Below the pieces are notes generated by a model. It ran no database searches and was not told where the DNA came from. It saw nothing but the letters and a program-made list of their open reading frames with translations. Below, in pieces: positions 60,101 through 64,000 of a stretch of 64,000 bases of DNA. Every line of letters starts with the position of its first letter. The first letter of the stretch is position 1. Position numbers and translations under genes: made by a program. Origin of the DNA: Styela clava (Eukaryota; Chordata; Ascidiacea; Stolidobranchia; Styelidae); assembly GCF_964204865.1 (NCBI RefSeq), contig NC_135259.1:15262974-15326973 (forward strand), in the 5' to 3' direction.

Positions 60101-62231
60101 CACGTAACACAGGTTGAGAACCACTGCAATAAAGCAAACAATCCAAAAATCTTCTTACTTATATATAGATATTACTGTTGTTAACATCTTTGATGTGTTA
60201 TTAGAATCAGTCGTAAAAACAAATTCATATTTGGTTGAACTTTTAGCAGGAATGAACAATGCTTCTGTTGGGCCTCGAAGTTTCTGTAAATGAATTTGAT
60301 AAATGATTACAATACTAATTATAATGAATTATAACCAGTGGAAAAACATTACTTCTCATTTTACTTATCCTATGTGATTGAATTCATCAAGTAAAAAGGT
60401 TGAGGTTATTACTTCAAGTTATTTAAATATAACCATGCAACATATCAATATCCATCTCTCAGTCTTCACTGTTTATCACATACTTATAAATCAAATAAAT
60501 GAAACATTTCTATACCTAAATTACTTTGCAACATTTTCTAGTTCTGTCATCTTATGTATACAAATGAAAAATGATAAATTCTGTCTTGTTGATTAACAAG
60601 ATCAAATTATATGTGAAATACTATTTTAGCTCAGCATCCACTTAGAATACTTACTGATGAAGTTTTTCGGGAAGTCACATTTTGCATACAATTGTATCCG
60701 ATGGCTGAATAAGGAATAAAGATGGATTGACAACAAAATAAATCAATATAAAATAATTAAATTACTAATATATTCTGTATGAAATTTGGAAATATAAAAT
60801 AAGATATATTAGTTTTAGTTTAGTAAACCAAAATTAGTTACCAAAAAAATTTCAATTTCAATTAATTTGTACATTCCATGAGCACCGCACCATCAATGAA
60901 GTCGAGTCACCATACAAAAATTTCAAATATTATTAAATTGATTTATTAAAGACCAATTAGAATATCAACAAAATACAACTATAATATGTTTTACGAACAT
61001 TATTGTTACAACTGAGAATAATTAGTGAAAACATCTTAGGCTCATTTCACATTAAATGTGAAAATTTTGAAAAACATGTTTTAAATCAAACTGTTGTTTC
61101 TATATAAACTGCATTTCTTTCTTCAATATACTCACATAAATTAACTCGGGGTAAAGTAACAGAATGCCAGATTAATCTCAAATTAGTAACAAGAAGTTTT
61201 CCTCTCTCCCCACTGTTGCCTTTTGCATCTTCAACACTTGGGAATATTTCAATCAGAACTTCACCGGGTCTCATTTTCATTTGTCTGTGAGTATGGAGGC
61301 AATAATAAAAATTAAAAGGCGTAAATCACAACATTTTTTTCGTATATCCAATAACTGGCATTTCTTACAAAGTGCGAACATATAATAGGATTAGCGTCTT
61401 ATTTATCCCAGGAGTGAGAAAAAATGGGGTCTCGTGTTGTTTGGTACCTTACGTACTTCTAGTGGGTGTAGCATAATGGGATCGTTGCGACGTGAAAGGA
61501 AAATGGGAGAAATAGTGTGCGCGTCTTGGATGACAGTTTGTATAGTTTAAAGGCCTTATTACGCCACTGTGACGCAGTAGTGACATAATTTTCAGATGAC
61601 GCAGTCAGGTGGGGGTTAGGATTGACATTGTTATGCTACGCCCACCAGAAGTTCTTTAGATACGAAACTACACTACACCCGAAAAGGGATGAGATGGCTT
61701 AATTCTTTAGCAAGACACAAACTCTCGTTTTGTTATCAGTTCATGTCATATATGGAAGGATGTACTGGAGTAGTTGACCATTTATTTGTTTCGGATGCAA
61801 CAACTCACATATCTGCATGTACCTGTATACCGGTAGTCTATTATTCAGTTATTTTCACAAATAAAAATCAATTTTTTTCTGCAATTTGAGCAAGAGTTTT
61901 GATATGGCAAATTTCACATTCAGACATTTGCTAATATCTGAATATAAATGAATAAATCTTATATAAGTTACCTGTATACCGGTACTTCTGCTTTGATATA
62001 AGTTAGTTACCTCAGTATCTATAAGGTGGATTTAGATAGAGAGAGAAAGATTTATTTTTTCGTCAACCAAAACCAAATAACAGTCATCAGAATAATAAAA
62101 ATAATAACAAGTAGCCTAGGCTAATTAATTACAGAATTAGATATTAATTTATTGATGTTTAAAATAAAAAAAATAACTCACTGCATGCTAACATCAAATC
62201 TAATATCTCTGTCTTCCCACAGTCCTGTCAT
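57185..62231 (-). CDS. BBS5: BBS5, BBSome subunit (8 coding exons)
   Basis: Exons, 5' to 3': 62231-62182, 61284-61136, 60704-60655, 60283-60159, 59611-59527, 59049-58903, 58383-58183 and 57406-57185. They join in one frame to 342 residues (human 341), so the gene is complete. BBS5 is a subunit of the BBSome, which carries membrane proteins in and out of cilia; it has two PH-like (DM16) domains that bind phosphoinositides. Recognisable blocks: [10 protein letters not shown] (start), [19 protein letters not shown] and [12 protein letters not shown] (first PH-like domain), [46 protein letters not shown] (second), [30 protein letters not shown] and the C-terminal [12 protein letters not shown]. 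The donor after exon 7 was set by phase: GTGAGT at 58182 keeps the frame, while the later GTAAGG does not. Introns hold two SINE copies, a hAT end and a foldback repeat. Confidence 0.95.
58432..58732 (+). mobile_element. tRNA-derived SINE, copy 2 (BBS5 intron)
   Basis: A tRNA-like head (AGTAATACGCTTGCCATCCC, then TTGGTTCAAATGACTGGGTG as a B-box) leads into a body with CCACCATCAAGTCCATGGAT, TACATGGACTGGTAA and CATATCATTGAGCTG. It matches 59110-59446 in the same orientation and 52505-52775 inverted. Confidence 0.75.
59110..59446 (+). mobile_element. tRNA-derived SINE, copy 3 (BBS5 intron)
   Basis: The head GCCAGGTGGCTGGCAATCAT and B-box-like CTGGTTCCAATTCAG are followed by the same body as copy 2 (CACCATCAAGTCATGCATCT, GACATGGACTAGTAA, GCATATGATTTAGTTGG). 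It retains an internal CGCCACCGTAGGGTGGTTCA segment that copy 2 lacks and copy 1 keeps. Confidence 0.75.
60040..60126. mobile_element. hAT-like right-end fragment in a BBS5 intron
   Basis: It contains the direct repeat CTCGCGTACCAC and ends CACAGGTTGAGAACCACTG, the complement of the CAGTGGTTCTCAACC ends seen at 33062 and 42559. No left end was found. Confidence 0.5.
61430..61685. mobile_element. Foldback element R3 in BBS5 intron 1
   Basis: A left arm near 61440-61485 (GTACTTCTAGTGGGTGTAGC) is the imperfect complement of a right arm near 61630-61672 (GCTACGCCCACCAGAAGTTC). The right half, from 61568, is colinear with 25366-25500 in PHF14. It looks like a MITE; I could not fix a target duplication. 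Confidence 0.6.
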
Positions 62232-62392
62232 TTTGAATTTTAAATACAGCGGCAACTGTTAGCATAAATGAAGGTCGTTGCCTTATCATGCAAATGAATG
62301 CAATGATTACGTAGCGACAGAGCGAAACAAGTACAGTTTCAAGTATTTTGTGGCGTCTGGAGCTGCCGCAAAACCATTGCGGGATTTCCAAA

Positions 62393-62778
62393 CCACGGCC
62401 GCTAAGACCAAACACACGGCGACTGACTTTTCAGCTGCCACAAACCAATATCGAGCTGCCGTCGTTACGGCAGCAAATCGAATACCACCAATTTTGCTGC
62501 CGTAACCACAGCAGGGGTCGGCTGTAATAGCAGCATTGATACCTTGTTAAGTCAACAATGAAAGCAGGGCTGCCCCTGATCTGTTGATGGTGATAAATAT
62601 TGGGTGAGTTGGAACCAATGGTTGGAACGTTTTTCTAATGGATACAGTTAAATGAGGATAAACTAAAATATGGTATATGAATTTGTAAATATACCGGTTA
62701 TGGCGCCATAAAACCATGGCCGGAGACGGCGTGCTACGTTCGTGACAGGAGCTGCCATGAAGTGGTAAGAACTGCGCC
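62393..62778 (+). repeat. Interspersed repeat R4, copy upstream of BBS5
   Basis: It is colinear with 24294-24675, sharing GGCGACTGACTTTTCAGCTG, GCCACAAACCAAT, GGCTGCCCCTGAT and GAGCTGCCATGAAGTGGTAA. It begins about 160 bases upstream of the BBS5 start codon, so it may overlap the promoter. Confidence 0.7.
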
Positions 62779-63044
62779 TCGAGCGACGAGTCACAACACC
62801 GCGGAACTTTTGAACCGTTTACCTCTGTAAAGCTAGCAGCAAAAAATTGCAAAAAATACCAACGCGTAAAAAAAAATGCTCCCAATCATTTTAGAAAGAA
62901 AGTGTATATTTTGATTATTTTACAATAACAAATGAAGCAAAACAATCATTTAACTACACTGCTCATCTTGTTAATATATAGTAAACAAGCTAAAACGACT
63001 GTAACAGTACATTACAGAATTACATGCTTTGGGAGTTGTTTAAA

Positions 63045-63700
63045 ATGACTGAATTTCCGTCGAATAAGACGTTCATTTCACGAAAACCTCCAATAAAGGC
63101 AGCATCACCTCGACACATTCGACACAACACAATGGGGAAAAATCAAAAATCTTATAGATTCGATTTCATTATAGCAGAACAGTAGAAGCACGTTTCGACT
63201 TGGCCATATATAATACCAAACATACCGTATATTCTTCAATTTTATGAACAAGGTGGACGTAACAAATTAAAAAAAGTTTGTTTTCCAAACTAAATTTGCT
63301 GAATAATTGATCAAATATATTTTTATTTTTGTCATACATAAATATTGTGCGTCTAGTAGTATATATTAGAATAAATGACGGAAAGTATAAAATAACAAAA
63401 AACATTTTACGCACCTCGTGGATTTTTTCAAAATTTAAAAAAATTATCATTTAAAGTGGCGATTTCTCGGAAACCGCCAATAAAGGCAGCACCACGACAC
63501 ATTCGAAGAAAAGCAAATACTTCATAGATTCGATTTCACCATAGCAGAACAGTAGAAGCACGTTTTGACTTGGCCATAAATAACACCAAACATATTTTTC
63601 AATTTTATAAACAATGTAGATGTTAACATATTGAAAGAGTTTTGTATTTCAACTAAATTGACCTAATAATGCCACAATTTTCTCCTTACCTTGTCACACA
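63045..63700 (+). repeat. Tandem duplication, two units of about 400 bases
   Basis: Unit 1 (about 63045-63445) and unit 2 (about 63455-63700) share CCAATAAAGGCAGCA, CGACACATTCGA, TAGATTCGATTTCA, ATAGCAGAACAGTAGAAGCA and GACTTGGCCATA in order. Unit 2 is shorter. Non-coding. Confidence 0.8.
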
Positions 63701-63740
63701 TCGATGCTGTATGTTCATTAAAGATAATCGATGTTTTTCA

Positions 63741-63990
63741 TCTTTTCCGGTCCCGGGGGCAAAAATATGAATAAACCATTGAATAGAGGTTTAATATGAA
63801 AACTTATAGCAACAAAATAATTGTCCTCATTATCTGTGAATATTTACGGGTTTGAATATTGGCAATTTTGTAAAAATTGAAATTTTTGGTAAAATTATGG
63901 AATTTTTGGATTTTTTCCGGTCCCGGAGGCTAAAAAGTGAATTAACCATTGAATAGAGGACTAACATAAGAACATATTTCAACAAGAAAA
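63741..63990 (+). repeat. Tandem duplication at the window edge, units of about 175 bases
   Basis: TTTTCCGGTCCCGG occurs near 63746 and 63915. Each is followed by GGC, AAAAA, AACCATTGAATAGAGG and a CAACAA-AAAATTG block. The second unit runs towards the end of the window, so the array may continue. Confidence 0.75.
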
Positions 63991-64000
63991 TTGCAGTGAC

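Noticed and set aside
1-64000. CRISPR arrays, bacterial operons, integrases or phage genes
   Set aside because: The window is eukaryotic, with spliced genes throughout; no regularly spaced short repeats or prokaryotic coding blocks are present.

Overview
This 64 kb window is a piece of an AT-rich animal (metazoan) nuclear genome. The evidence is spliced genes with GT-AG introns, animal-specific families (cystinosin, PHF14, BBS5) and many short non-autonomous DNA transposons with 8-bp target-site duplications. Short introns and a possible trans-splice acceptor fit an invertebrate chordate such as an ascidian. That placement is inference; no species is claimed.

Layout. 1-7.6 kb: a complete nine-exon cystinosin gene on the + strand (1130-6832). 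7.6-10.1 kb: intergenic, with one interspersed repeat. 10.1-25.9 kb: a 21-exon PHF14-type PHD-finger gene on the - strand. Its exons join in one continuous frame to give 1229 residues, and its introns are loaded with MITEs and foldback repeats. 26.96-51.45 kb: a large inverted segmental duplication around a spacer near 38.7-40.2 kb. Each arm carries one complete six-exon gene for a secreted cyclase-family (kynurenine formamidase/isatin hydrolase-like) enzyme, at 34775-38713 (+) and 40254-43868 (-). The arms were later enlarged by different hAT-like insertions: a four-layer nest in the left arm, including a decayed hAT transposase, and elements of 4.27, 0.74 and 0.98 kb in the right arm. 51.5-57.1 kb: mostly non-coding, with a tandem repeat, a tRNA-derived SINE and two small unproven open frames. 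57.2-62.2 kb: a complete eight-exon BBS5 gene on the - strand. 62.2-64 kb: interspersed and tandem repeats.

The genes do not form an operon or pathway. Cystinosin is a lysosomal cystine exporter, PHF14 a nuclear chromatin reader, BBS5 a BBSome subunit at the cilium, and the two cyclases are probably secreted metal hydrolases. The most unusual features are the inverted duplication with datable, arm-specific transposon insertions (empty sites remain in the opposite arm), the nested hAT cluster, and a foldback repeat pair in PHF14 that brackets a frame-preserving three-exon cassette. All gene models were built by eye from splice sites, frame continuity and recalled family sequences. No database search was run.
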